Shown here piece after piece: positions 42,418 to 54,000 of a DNA stretch of 64,000 nucleotides (its first letter is position 1; every line of letters begins with the position of its first letter). The position numbers and the translations under genes are program-made. This stretch comes from CALUTH01 sp964452495. GTDB taxonomy: Bacteria; Cyanobacteriota; Vampirovibrionia; Gastranaerophilales; Gastranaerophilaceae. The notes beneath the pieces are model-generated. The model did not search any database. It had not been told where the DNA came from and saw nothing but the letters and a program-made list of their open reading frames with translations. The DNA is taken from NCBI GenBank assembly GCA_964452495.1, contig CAYVMC010000001.1, positions 62,001 through 126,000 on the forward strand, given 5' to 3'.

Positions 42418-44448
42418 ATGAAGAAGATATTGGCTTTTTTAGGAATTGCAGCATTTGGCTGCGGGACGGTATATGCAGCAGATATTGTTTATCCGCTGGG
42501 AAAATATAACAAAACCGATCATGATAGTGTATATTTTATGGGGACATTGGAGAAGGGTGAAACTCTGCTATTTCAAAATCAGCAGGTTAAGCCGGCAGCA
42601 AATGGAGCCTTTGTTGTAAATGTACCAGTATCAGCAGGACGGAGTCAGGTATTTTTGCGGATATGCAAGGACGGACGCTCGGTAATTAAACAGTATTATA
42701 TAATAAAAAATCGTCAGAAAACTGTACAGACACCGGCTGTAGATGTTCTGACACCTATAGGGCGTACAGTTTTTACAACGGGCAGAGATAATACAGTTTT
42801 ATACAGTACGCCGGAACTGGGTGATTTGAATATTCTTTCGCGCATGGCTGAGGATACACATCTTATTATAGATGCCCGTCAGGGAAATTTTTACAGGGTT
42901 TACTTAACTCCTACCAGATATGGCTGGGTGCATAAGAACGATGTAAGGATGGTGTACGACCATAAAGGTTTCCCTGTGCCGCCATCTCTTGCCGATTTCT
43001 ATAATGTAGATGATAAGACGGTACCAGATTTGTCATTGTACCGTGTTGCATTTTCACGAAATTTGCCTTATGAACTTATAGATAACCCGAATGAACTTAT
43101 AATCAATATTTTTAACGTTGCGGGCATGACTGATGAAACGTTAATATTGAAGGTATCTAAACATGAGCTTGTCAAATACAGTACAGGTTTTACAAACGGT
43201 GACTTTACGCTTCTTATGAAAGGATGTAAACGTCAGGCAGGCATGCCGCTTTCCGGATTTAATATTGTTGTTGATGCGGGGCATGGCGGACAGGATGCCG
43301 GTGCATTAGGTATACTCAGGGATAATGAGAAGGATTTAACACTGCAGACAGCGCTTAAATTAAAGGATGAACTGGAGAAAAAAGGTGCATCTGTATATTT
43401 AACCCGCAGTACTGACTATGATGTACCATTATATGACAGGATAAAACTTGCGAAAGCGTATGATGCAAACATATTAGTAAGTGTTCATATGGGGGCGACC
43501 CCGCAGGGTGAAAATCCATTGACGGAAGGTGGTACAAGGGTTCATTACGGAAATGAAAGTGCTAAACAGCTTGCAGAGAGTATAAAAAACGGGGTTATAT
43601 CGAAACTTTCTACAGCAGATGCCGGAATTAACCGCAGCGGTGCGGCAATTTTGCAGCCAACGGAATATCTTGGTGTAAGTATTGATTTGTGTAATATGGT
43701 AAATCCGGATGATTCTGTTGTATATCATTCTGATAAGTTTACCCAGAAAGCAGCAGAGGGGATAAGCGCCGGTATAGTTAAGTATGTATCTCCCAAACAG
43801 AATACAGAGGACTCAGGGCAGATTACAAACTTGCCATCCTCGGAGTTTGAGAATAAAGTTGAGAAGAAAAAAAGGCATCGTTTTTTCAATAAATCAAAGC
43901 AAACTTCCGGTGAGGCGCCGCGTAAACGCTTAAGGGTAAAAACTAAGCATGGACTTGATAAGAATGGTAATAAACATCATGCTCCTGAAGATGAGTTTGC
44001 ATCACCGCACAATGAGATGCCCAACGGTACTGATTGGCTGGATAGTACGGTGCCAGTGAGCGGGGAGGATGTTGATATTCAAACTCCGGACACGGGAGCT
44101 GCGGGACATCGTTTTAAGCATTTAATAAAACGTGAAAAAGCTGAACGGGATGTAAACAAGGAAAAGCCGTTTTTGGATACATCTGTGCGGGAGAAGTACC
44201 AGCAGGAAGCGATTTATTTTATAGATAAGGATGACACCCGCTGGTGGAGACCGCGCGGCAAGAAAAAGCGTGTAAAGCGTCCTCCGAGAGTAATAAAACA
44301 GGATGTGATGCTTGAGGAACAGCCGGTAAATATATTTGCTTCCGGTGATTATGAGGAACCGCAGCCCGAGCCGTTAACGTTTGGTGAACGCTGCAGAAGT
44401 TTCCTGTCAAAATTAACGAGTTATTTTTATAATGCCGCACGTAACTAG
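42418..44448 (+). CDS. Exported N-acetylmuramoyl-L-alanine amidase-like protein with long basic tail
   Basis: 676 aa. Signal peptide with cleavage after VYA near residue 18. An SH3b-like region lies around residues 120-180 (NFYRVYLTPTRYGWVHK). An Amidase_3 domain spans about 280-460 with zinc ligands His289 (DAGHGG), Glu304 and His357 (SVHMGA). The usual catalytic Glu of the VEVGFLSN motif appears to be Asp423 in GVSIDLCNMVN, so activity is uncertain. The last 200 residues are basic and low-complexity (KKKRHRFFNKSK, GKKKRVKRPPR), unusual for this family. The true start is ATG 42418; the frame open from 42382 lies over the promoter. Confidence 0.85.
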   Translation: MKKILAFLGIAAFGCGTVYAADIVYPLGKYNKTDHDSVYFMGTLEKGETLLFQNQQVKPAANGAFVVNVPVSAGRSQVFLRICKDGRSVIKQYYIIKNRQKTVQTPAVDVLTPIGRTVFTTGRDNTVLYSTPELGDLNILSRMAEDTHLIIDARQGNFYRVYLTPTRYGWVHKNDVRMVYDHKGFPVPPSLADFYNVDDKTVPDLSLYRVAFSRNLPYELIDNPNELIINIFNVAGMTDETLILKVSKHELVKYSTGFTNGDFTLLMKGCKRQAGMPLSGFNIVVDAGHGGQDAGALGILRDNEKDLTLQTALKLKDELEKKGASVYLTRSTDYDVPLYDRIKLAKAYDANILVSVHMGATPQGENPLTEGGTRVHYGNESAKQLAESIKNGVISKLSTADAGINRSGAAILQPTEYLGVSIDLCNMVNPDDSVVYHSDKFTQKAAEGISAGIVKYVSPKQNTEDSGQITNLPSSEFENKVEKKKRHRFFNKSKQTSGEAPRKRLRVKTKHGLDKNGNKHHAPEDEFASPHNEMPNGTDWLDSTVPVSGEDVDIQTPDTGAAGHRFKHLIKREKAERDVNKEKPFLDTSVREKYQQEAIYFIDKDDTRWWRPRGKKKRVKRPPRVIKQDVMLEEQPVNIFASGDYEEPQPEPLTFGERCRSFLSKLTSYFYNAARN

Positions 44449-44550
44449 GGTACTTTATTTTTAACTTGATTTTTACTGTTCCGGTGTCCATTATTGTAAT
44501 TAATGGAGAGTATGTTTTGTGTAATTATTGAGTTACATATTTTTAAACTG

Positions 44551-44816
44551 CCGGCATGCGCTCAGTCGGGCGCTCCGTTGGTCGATTTTGCAAACTGTGC
44601 GGCGGGCGCTTAGCCGGTTAGTCGGACTGTCAGGCAGGCGGTGCGGCAAACGGTGCGGCATGCGGTTAGTCTTTGTACTTTTTTCCGGTTTCAAACCTTT
44701 TCATTTATTCAGTCTGGCGATTTGGGAGGCAGGCGATTGGGCTGACTGGCATACGGTTAAGCAAACGGTTAGTCATGCTGCTAGTCGGGCGCTCAGTCAT
44801 GCGCTCAGTCGGGCGA
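44551..44816. repeat. GC-rich short-repeat patch upstream of fliD
   Basis: Within an AT-rich genome this 266-bp patch is strikingly GC-rich and built of loosely 12-bp-phased units such as AGTCGGGCGCTC, GCGGCAAACGGT and GCGGCATGCGGT. CATGCGCTCAGTCGGGCG occurs exactly twice, at 44555-44572 and 44798-44815. An open frame across it (44528-44887) is low-complexity Ala/Arg/Ser/Leu and is not believed to be a gene. It forms most of the gene-free stretch between the amidase and fliD. Confidence 0.75.
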
Positions 44817-44830
44817 TTTTCTTGCTCCTC

Positions 44831-44859
44831 TTGTCAAACTCCGAAAAATTTAGTATAGT
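44831..44859 (+). promoter_or_regulatory. Sigma-70-type promoter upstream of fliD
   Basis: TTGTCA (44831-44836), a 17-nt spacer and TATAGT (44854-44859). Transcription would begin near 44866, leaving a leader of about 230 nt before the fliD ATG. GTATAG/CTATAC (44853-44858, 44871-44876) is an inverted repeat over the start region, possibly an operator. Confidence 0.55.
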
Positions 44860-44889
44860 ATATACATCCACTATACAATCAATATAAAC

Positions 44890-45009
44890 ATGAAATATCC
44901 AGTCACTCTGCCTGAAATTGCAGAACAATATAAGCTATGTAATGTAAATAAATGTAAAAATCATGTTATAAATATGCCTGATAGTGGAATAAATCTATAT
45001 AAGAACTAA
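44890..45009 (+). CDS. Possible 39-residue leader peptide
   Basis: ATG 44890 to TAA 45007-45009 encodes 39 aa with a mixed, protein-like composition (MKYPVTLPEIAEQYKLC, then NVNKCKNH with a second Cys). It lies between the predicted promoter and fliD, and its stop overlaps the first arm of the leader hairpin. There is no ribosome site, and the ORF is short enough to occur by chance. Confidence 0.3.
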   Translation: MKYPVTLPEIAEQYKLCNVNKCKNHVINMPDSGINLYKN

Positions 45010-45097
45010 GTACTTGATAGTTCAGGGACGCTTGAACGTACTTAGAGAAGGATGACACACAGGTGTGTGTTAGTTAGTACAGCGCAAGGAATCTAAG
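45006..45097 (+). promoter_or_regulatory. Structured 5' leader of the fliD gene
   Basis: CTAAGTAC (45006-45013) pairs with GTACTTAG (45038-45045). Inside it GTTCA (45020-45024) pairs with TGAAC (45033-45037). A second inverted repeat, ACACAC/GTGTGT, is at 45055-45068. CTTAG (45041-45045) could alternatively pair with CTAAG at 45093-45097, between the AAGGA ribosome site (45086-45090) and the ATG. That allows a translation on/off switch, which is a hypothesis. Confidence 0.45.
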
Positions 45098-45098
45098 A

Positions 45099-48000
45099 AT
45101 GAGCGTAATATCATTTAGCGGATTAGTAACTGGCTTGGACACTGACTCATGGGTTAGTGCATTAACTGCGCTGAAAAATGCAAAGGTGGAGGAATTAGAG
45201 GAGGAAAAGAGTGCATTAGAGTCCTTGCAGGATGTTGTAAGTAATATTAAGAGCTATTTTTCATCATTCAGGAGTGCATTGGAGAAATTAACGGATGCTA
45301 AATTCGGAATAGACAGCCTTGATTTATTTGTACAAAATCTTGCAAACTCAAGCAATCCAAGTCTGGTGACCGCGACAGCGACATCAAGCGCGGCAAGGGA
45401 CACCTATGAAGTAGGTGTTACACAGGTAGCCAGCAGTACTAAGGTAAATACTGCGATACGACAGACTGTATCGGTAACGAGTACTGCAGCGGGTACTACA
45501 AAATTAACCGTATTGGGTGTAGAAGAGGGATATGTAAGTATTAACAATAGAGAATTTGAGATAACAAACAGTGATACAATCAACAGCTTGATTGATAAAA
45601 TGTCAGAAATAGGTGTTAATGCGTATTACGATGAGGACACGGGGATATTTACGATTGCTACAAATATATACGAAGCAGACGACGGGAGTACAAAGCTTTT
45701 TGAGTCACTCGGTCTGGATTTTGTAGATGTAGAGGGATTAGAATCCAGTCAATTAATGACAGAGGGATATGTAACAATAAAACCAACCACGCTGTTAAGT
45801 GATATAGGGGCAACGGGAGGCGCAATTATAATCAATCAACAGCAGATAAATCTTGATTTAGGTGCTGATGCGACGGTTCAAACCTTCCTTGACTATATCA
45901 ACAACAACTACGGCGCAGACGGTGCAAGTGCGGTCATGGATTCTGACGGATATATAACAATAACCGGAATAGATATTAAGGAGGTTGATGGCGGGTCAAA
46001 TATATTGACAGCACTGGGTCTTGTGGAAAAAGTAGACAGTGTTACATCTTCAAGCGACGGATTGTCATATACGAAAGAGGAAGTAATAACAGAAACAACA
46101 AAACTGGGTGACATAAACACAACATTCAGTAATTACAATCTGGTATTATCGGACGGGACAACCTCAACGACTGTGAGCATGAGTTCTACATCTACGGTAG
46201 GAGATGTAATCAGCCAGATAGAAAGTTATGCGGCAAATAACGGAATGAACGCTGTGATAACCCTTGACGAGGACGGAATAATTACCATCAGCGGGGATAT
46301 TGATAATTTATACTTATCCGGCGGGGTGATTGACGGATTGGGTTTAACTATGGAGAGTGTAAACGGTACTGAAATGACAAGCAGTGCTTTAAAATACACC
46401 AGCACAATGACTGCATCAAGCAGCACAACTTTTGGCGAATTAGGGATAACGGGAAGCAGCTTAAAATATGATGTATTGGATGAGAGGGCAGAAGTAGTAG
46501 CCAGCGGGCTTACAGTATCGCAGGATACTACACTTGAAGAGTGGTTTAACAGCTTAAAACAATACGGCATCACCGCAACAATAAGTGATGAGGGTGTAAT
46601 CAGTATAGACGGAACCGGCTTAATCAGCGGTAATTTAGCGACCGCACTGGGGTTAAGTTATGTAAAGAGCGGGAGTGAGGTAAGTATAACCGAGCAGACG
46701 AGTAATGAGTTGTCCGGAACAAAGACTGTTGTGGCAAATGCAAGCAGCAGTTTAGATAGTCTGGGGATAAGCGGCGGTAATTTAGTAATAAATGCCGGCG
46801 GGGTAACTACCACCTACACTTACACAGGAACCAGCACTCTTGGCGAAATAATAACTGCGATAGAAGCATCGGGCGGGACGGCAGATATAACCGACGGTCT
46901 TTTGTCAATAAGCGGTGTAGATAAGCTGAGCGGAACTCTTGTAGATGAATTAGGTTTAATAGAGACAACGGTAGACGGCACAAGCTTAACAACGGGAGTA
47001 TTGACGTACGAAACTAGTTATCTGGCGGAAGGTACAACAACGCTGGGCGATTTGGGCTTAGGAAATGAGACATTATACGTATACAATGAATACGGCGAAC
47101 TTCTGGATAGTACGACATTAACAAGCGGAACAACGCTTGATGAAATAAGCAGTTATTTATCATCTTACGGGTTGTCACTGGATATAAGCGACGGAGTTAT
47201 ATCAATAAGCGGAGGAGTTATATCCGGAACCTTTGCGGAGAAAACCGGTATAAGCCAGACAACGAGCGGCACAATAGTAATGAGTACAGAACAGGTCAGC
47301 ACTATACTTCAGGGCAGTACAACAACAACTGCAACGGAAGAAAGCAGCCTGTCAAGCATGGGGTTAAACGGGAGTTATACTCTTGGAATAAACGGAAAGA
47401 GTTACACTCTGAACGGAAATACGACACTGGGAGATATAAAGAACTACATTGAAAGCAACGGCGGTACTTTCAGCTTGCAGGACGGAGATTTGACAATATC
47501 CGGTGAGAATATATCAGGAACAATCCTTGATGCACTCGGGCTGTCACCGACAATAGTAAACGGCACAGAAATCTATTCTACTGGTGTATCGGTAGTGTCA
47601 GGCTCTATTGCAACAGAATCATCAAAATTCAGTGATTACGGAATAAGCACTACAGGTAAAACATTTAATATTTATTCTACAACAGGAGAACTTATTGCCT
47701 CTAACCTGACACTTTCAAGTAATGCAACAATAGGCGATTTCCTTTCTACGCTGCAATCTTACGGACTCAATGCAAGTATAACCGAATCCGGCGAAATTTC
47801 AATAAGCAACGGAACAATAGACGGTTCGCTGGCAGATGCACTCGGGATAACAACGAATGCGTATATGACTGTAGTAAACTCAAAGACGCTGGTGTCAAAG
47901 AGTATAACGGCAAAAGTAAGTACAACTGCCGGACTTGATACAACATTGAGTGATTTAGGAATATCAGGAACACAGTATTTAACGATAAATCACAATGGTA

Positions 48001-51000
48001 CGGTGTCGGGATTTAATTTTAGCGGAAATTCAACGATAGCAGATATACGGGATGCGGTAATTTCAGCGGGCGGTGAATTTGAAATAATTGACGGCTATAT
48101 TTCAATAAGCGGAGTCGAGTTATCCGGCAGCCTTGCAACAAACCTCGGGATAGAACAAAAAGCGGGCAGTGCAAGTACGGTTACAACTACGCAGGTAGAG
48201 TTTACCGTAAGAACGATAACAATAACGACGACTGCAACAGCAACAGCCGTAACAACCTCAACGGCGATAGTAACTGTAACAAGCGTAGCAACGACGACGG
48301 CTGTATCAGTCCAAACATTGACTGTAACAACTACAAGTACGGCGATAGCAACCCAAACATTGACTGTAACGACAACATCAACGGCGATAGCCACAGTTAC
48401 GAGTGTATCAACGAGTACCGCTGTTGTTACAGTTACCAGTGTGGCGACGAGTACGGCAATATCAACGGTAACGAGTGTGGCGACAAGTACCGCTGTTGTT
48501 ACAGTTACCAGTGTGGCGACGAGTACGGCAATATCAACGGNNNNNNNNNNNNNNNNNNNNNNNNNNNNNNNNNNNNNNNNNNNNNNNNNNNNNNNNNNNN
48601 NNNNNNNNNNNNNNNNNNNNNNNNNNNNNNNNNNNNNNNNTAACGAGTGTAGCAACGAGTACCGCTGTTGTTACGGTTACCAGTGTGGCGACCAGTACTG
48701 CAATTGCAACGGTAACAAGTGTAGCAACGAGTACCGCCGTGGTTACGGTTACCAGTATTGCTACAAGTACAAATGTTACGACCAGCACGGTTATTTCTAG
48801 TACATCTTATGTTACTACTATAACTCAAGAAACTACTACTGAAGTTGTAACCCGGACTACGCTTACATATACACAGACAGCATCTATTACAGGGGACACT
48901 GCATTTGGAGATATTGCCCCCGGAAAATCATCTTTTACATTAGTTATTAGTCGTAGTATAGGGAATATGCAGCATGATGTTTATACTCTTACGCTGTCAA
49001 GCAGTGATACTCTCAACACCATGGTTGAAAAGGTAAATGAGTTGACTTCTGGTTCTATAGCAATGAGTTATACAATTACCGAAGGCGGTATAACAATATC
49101 ATTAGAGGATCAGGATGGTGATGGCCTTAATCAGAATTACGTCTTTGTTGTAGATGACGATTATAAGGCATTATTTGGTCCCTCGCTGACTAGTACTATT
49201 ACCAATAGTACTACTTCTATCGTAACAAGCACTATTATATCAACTAGTCTTTATTCGACGACAACGATGACACTCACTCTCAGGTCAATGAGTATAGATG
49301 AGATTAGTATGAATACAAAACTAAGTGATGTAGCAGTATACAATTCTGATGGTTATGGGGCAATGGCATTTGCTGTGGGGGAATCAATTACTATTGTTAT
49401 GTCAAATGGCACATCGTATAAGTTTACTGTAACATCAAGCAGTACTGTGAGTGACTTTAGAGACTGGTTAAGGAACTGCGGACTTGATGTTTCCCTCTAT
49501 GATAATTCATCACTCGTAGGTTCGATGGTTTCTACTGAAAGCGGTTATAGTTTAGTAATAGGTGGACTCAGTAATGTATCATCTATCTCCGGCTCTGCAG
49601 CTATAGTAGATTTAATGACAACTAGAACAACAACTAGAACAACAACTACTAGAGTTATGACGGAAACAAGCATAGTAACCTCCGGAACGAAGACTGACTA
49701 TACATATACAACCACAACAACAATAAACGAAACAGCAACAGTTACTACCACATCATATATAACCCAGACCATATCGTCAGGGACAACGAATATAATAGCG
49801 CAGACAGTCGTGACGACGCGAACGACAACGGCAACGCAGACAGCCGTGACGACGCGAACGACAACGGCGACGCAGACAGTCGTGACGACGCGAACGACAA
49901 CGGCGACGCAGACAGCCGTGACGACACGTACGACAACGGCGACGCGGACAGTCGTGACGACGCGAACGACAACGGCAACGCAGACAGCCGTGACGACACG
50001 TNNNNNNNNNNNNNNNNNNNNNNNNNNNNNNNNNNNNNNNNNNNNNNNNNNNNNNNNNNNNNNNNNNNNNNNNNNNNNNNNNNNNNNNNNNNNNNNNNNN
50101 NGACAGTCGTGACGACGCGAACGACAACGGCAACGCAGACAGCCGTGACGACACGTACGACAACGGCGACGCAGACGGTAGTGACAACGCGTACTACGAC
50201 TGCAACCAATACAGTAACAACAACAAACACGGTGACATCAACGCGAACGACAGTCACAACGAGTACGAATATTCAATCAAAAACCGTCACGACAATCACA
50301 ACGAGTACGAATATTCAGTCAAAAACCGTCACGACAACTGCCACACAAACAGTGGTCAAAACCGATACTGAAATAACAACAATGACATCAATTCGTACAA
50401 CTACTGAAGAAACCACATCTACGTACGTAGATGCGCTTACGAAAACTGTCACGACAACCAGCACGGAAAATATAGTCTACCGCTCTGGTCAGCAAACATA
50501 CATAATTGACTCGACGACCTTTAACTCCACCGATACACTGCTGTCAGCCATAGGAATAACGAACGGAACGGTAAATAAAGTGGTAAACGGTACAACCTCC
50601 GCATTCTTTACCGTTACCTCATCATCTACCCTTTCAGACTTTATCGCAGCTCTCATCCAAAACGGTTTTGCTGCTGACTTCTCCAATGGCAGACTTACTA
50701 TTACCTCTAATGATGACAGCTATATTACCAATGGAACATCTAATCTAGTTACAGAATTGGAGTTTACAACTACAACGTCATCAGCTACATACTATCAAAA
50801 TTCTACGTCAGATGTCTTAGATAACAGAGTAACAACCAGATTAACGGCTACGTCTTCGCTCGGCTCATTTACTTCATCCGTAGCAGACAGAACTATAAAC
50901 GTAACTATTGACGATCAAGTATACTCTCATACCTTCTCATCAACAGATACAATACAGGATGTCATGGATTATCTGGAATCTCTTGGTATAGATGCATCAC

Positions 51001-54000
51001 TCAATAACGGAACATTTACCGCTTCATCGTCATTATTTGAATTCTCACTTTCAGGGAACCTCGGTAATATAATACTCGGCAGTGATCCGGCATTTACCAC
51101 TACTACAACTACTGCCGCATGGACTGCTACACTGCCGGAGTCAACAAACAGCGTTTCCATCAGCGGAAGTACAAAACTTGTTGACCTCGGGGTAACAGAA
51201 GGCTCCATTAAAATATATGATAACGGTACATATATTACACGTGCCTTTAATATTACATCCGATACTACCATTGATGACCTCTTCTCTGCCCTCAACGGCT
51301 TCGGGTTCACAACCGAACTCAAAGACGGCAAAATCTACATATCCGCTGACTCAGATATGTATATCATCAATGAGTCATCTAACCTTGTATCGAAATTGGG
51401 CTTAACTACATCAAAAGTTATCAATACGATTTATACCTCAACTACTTCCAATACGCTCTCATACTCAAAAACCTACACCATTGATAATAATACAACAATG
51501 GCTGACCTTGGATTTTCTAATAATGTGGAACTTCGTATATCCGTTGACGGAACACTCTATTCTCTCTCATTCGGTGCTAATGAATCCATTCAAAATGTCA
51601 TAGATACCCTCGCCGTATACGGTATTACGGCTTCCATTAATAATGGAACATTCTCCGCCTCATCTACAGAACATACTTTCACACTTGGCGGTGAACTCGG
51701 TAATATCCTTACCTCTAATAACCCCCAATACTCCACTATCACCACGGTTACGGGATATTATGCAGACCTTCCTGACTCTGTAAACGATGTTGAAATTAAC
51801 CTCGATACCAAACTTGTTGATCTGGGTGTAACAGAAGGCTCCATAAAAGTATACGATAACGGTACATGGATTAATACCGCTATATCTATTGACGAAAACA
51901 CAACAATACAGGACTTCATTAATGCACTTCAAGGGTATGGTTTCACCGCTAAGCTTGAAGATGGAAAATTGACTATTACCTCTGATTCCGATAAGTACAT
52001 AACAGATGAAACATCAAACCTTGTTTCTAAATTAGGACTCACTAACCGCACTTCATCTTACGCTGATTTATACGACCAGACAAACTCAAAGACACTTACG
52101 GTTGTTACTACTCATACTACAGATGAAACTACAACACTTAAGGATCTCGGCTTCTCCTCCGGTGCTTCGCTCAGAATTGAAATTAATGGCACCATACAAA
52201 CGATAGGTTTCTCCGCTAATGAAACTGTCAGCGATATTATAGACGCGCTTAAGTCGCTGGGGATTGAGGCATCCATCAGTAACGGCACCTTCTCAGCCAC
52301 ATCAACAGATACAACCTTTAACCTCACAGGCACGCTGGCTGATGCACTCAACGGCTCCGCTCCGACTTATATACAAACCGAAAAAGTAGTTTCATATATT
52401 TCTTCGCAAAATACCACTGACGTTAATTATATTGCGGATACGTCCACCAAAATAACGGATCTGGGTGTCTCCACAGGATATATTAACGTTCTAACCGATG
52501 GAGAAATCACAGCTTCAATTGCTATAGAAGATAATACTACCATTGGGCAGCTCTTTAGCGCACTGGCAGCCTATGGTGTTGCAGCAAGTATTAACGCAGA
52601 CGGTGTAATTACCATAGAATCAATAGGGGATGTTACCCTCTCTGACGGAACCTCCAATCTCGTATCCCTCTGGGGACTTGACGATAATATAACAAAGGCT
52701 ACATATACAGGTACCACACTCGTTCTTGAAGATAATGTTAACCTTGTAACGGAAGATACTCTTGTTTCGTACTTTGATACAGCTGATTCAAAGGCGGAAG
52801 GGTCTATATATCTATCACTCTATGATCAGAATGGCAACCTTTCTAACTATGTTATCAATATTGATGAAACGGATACCATAGGCGACGTACTCCAAAAATT
52901 CCAGAATATAGGGCTTACAGCTTACCTTGAAGACGGTGTTATTACAATACATAACGGACTGGGGTCTATAAATGTTACCGGTGGTTCCTCTAATCTCATT
53001 GATAACCTCAACCTCAGTAATAATATAGTTGAAACATGGATGCAAAGTACTGATCCAATCGAAATAGTACAGGATGAAATCAGCTATCTCTCTATAGTTA
53101 ATTATGCTGATACATCTACTACTCTTGAAACTCTCGGGGTTACTTCCGGCGATCTGTCAATTGGTGTTAATGGTGCAGTAAAAACGGTTAATGTTGAGTC
53201 CTCAGATACAATTGCTAACCTTATATCAAGAATATCTCAGGCAACCAACGGCTCCGTTACCGCATCACTTACTTCTGACGGACGATTTACACTCACCGCG
53301 GCTGAAGGTGTTGAACTTTTCGTCGGGACTTCAACTGATACAACTAACCTTGCTACAGTATTTAACCTCGACTCAAACGGCTCTAACGTTATTACAGGCG
53401 GTACCTCTCTTTACAAGGCATCAGCCAGTTCCAAAATTACTGAGTCCGGATTATTCCGGCTCGGAGATGTAACGGAAGGAACATTTATAATCGGTAATGC
53501 TACCTTTACTATTACTTCGGATACAACTATCGCTTCTCTGGTCAGCGAAATTAACCGAAACGAAGATGCAAACGCTTCTGCTTACTGGGACAGCATCAAC
53601 GGTAAACTTGTTATTACCTCTAACGTCCTTGGCGCTTCTTACGTTAATATCCAATCAGGAACCAGCAATATTGCTGAAATCTTTGGACTCATTACTACTG
53701 ACAGTGACGGCACAGAAAGACTCGCGACTTATAACCAAACCCTCGGAAATAACGCTATTGTTACAATCAACGGCACCCGTATTGTATCTACATCTAATAC
53801 CATTACTTCTGACGTTTCCAGAATTGAAGGACTTACCATCAATATCAAAGGTCTTACAGAAGGCGAGTATGTCACAATTACTGTCGAACGTGATACTCAA
53901 AGTATTATAGATGCCGTTCAGGATGCTCTTGATGCTTACAATACCCTCATCGCAGAACTTAATACAGCTCTCTCTATCTCTGGCGATCTTCACGGTGATA

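Noticed and set aside
44528..44887. 119-codon open frame across the GC-rich patch
   Set aside because: Composition is dominated by repeats (Ser/Ala/Leu/Arg), there is no ribosome site, and the frame is open mainly because GC-rich DNA lacks stops.
44955..44983. Possible sigma-28 promoter before fliD (TAAA ... GCCTGATA)
   Set aside because: The spacer is 17 instead of 15 nt and the -10 has an inserted base; a TTGTCA-N17-TATAGT promoter just upstream is better.
44551..45068. CRISPR-like or transposon ends in the repeat region before fliD
   Set aside because: Repeats are short, irregular and without unique spacers; there are no terminal inverted repeats with a transposase and no cas genes.
48095..48655. 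Long antisense frames opposite the fliD repeats
   Set aside because: They are mirror frames of the tandem repeats, with no start signals or independent protein character.
48541..50101. Apparent frameshifts splitting fliD into three genes
   Set aside because: Each frame change coincides with a 100-N placeholder of arbitrary length inside exact repeats, so it is an assembly artefact rather than a pseudogene.
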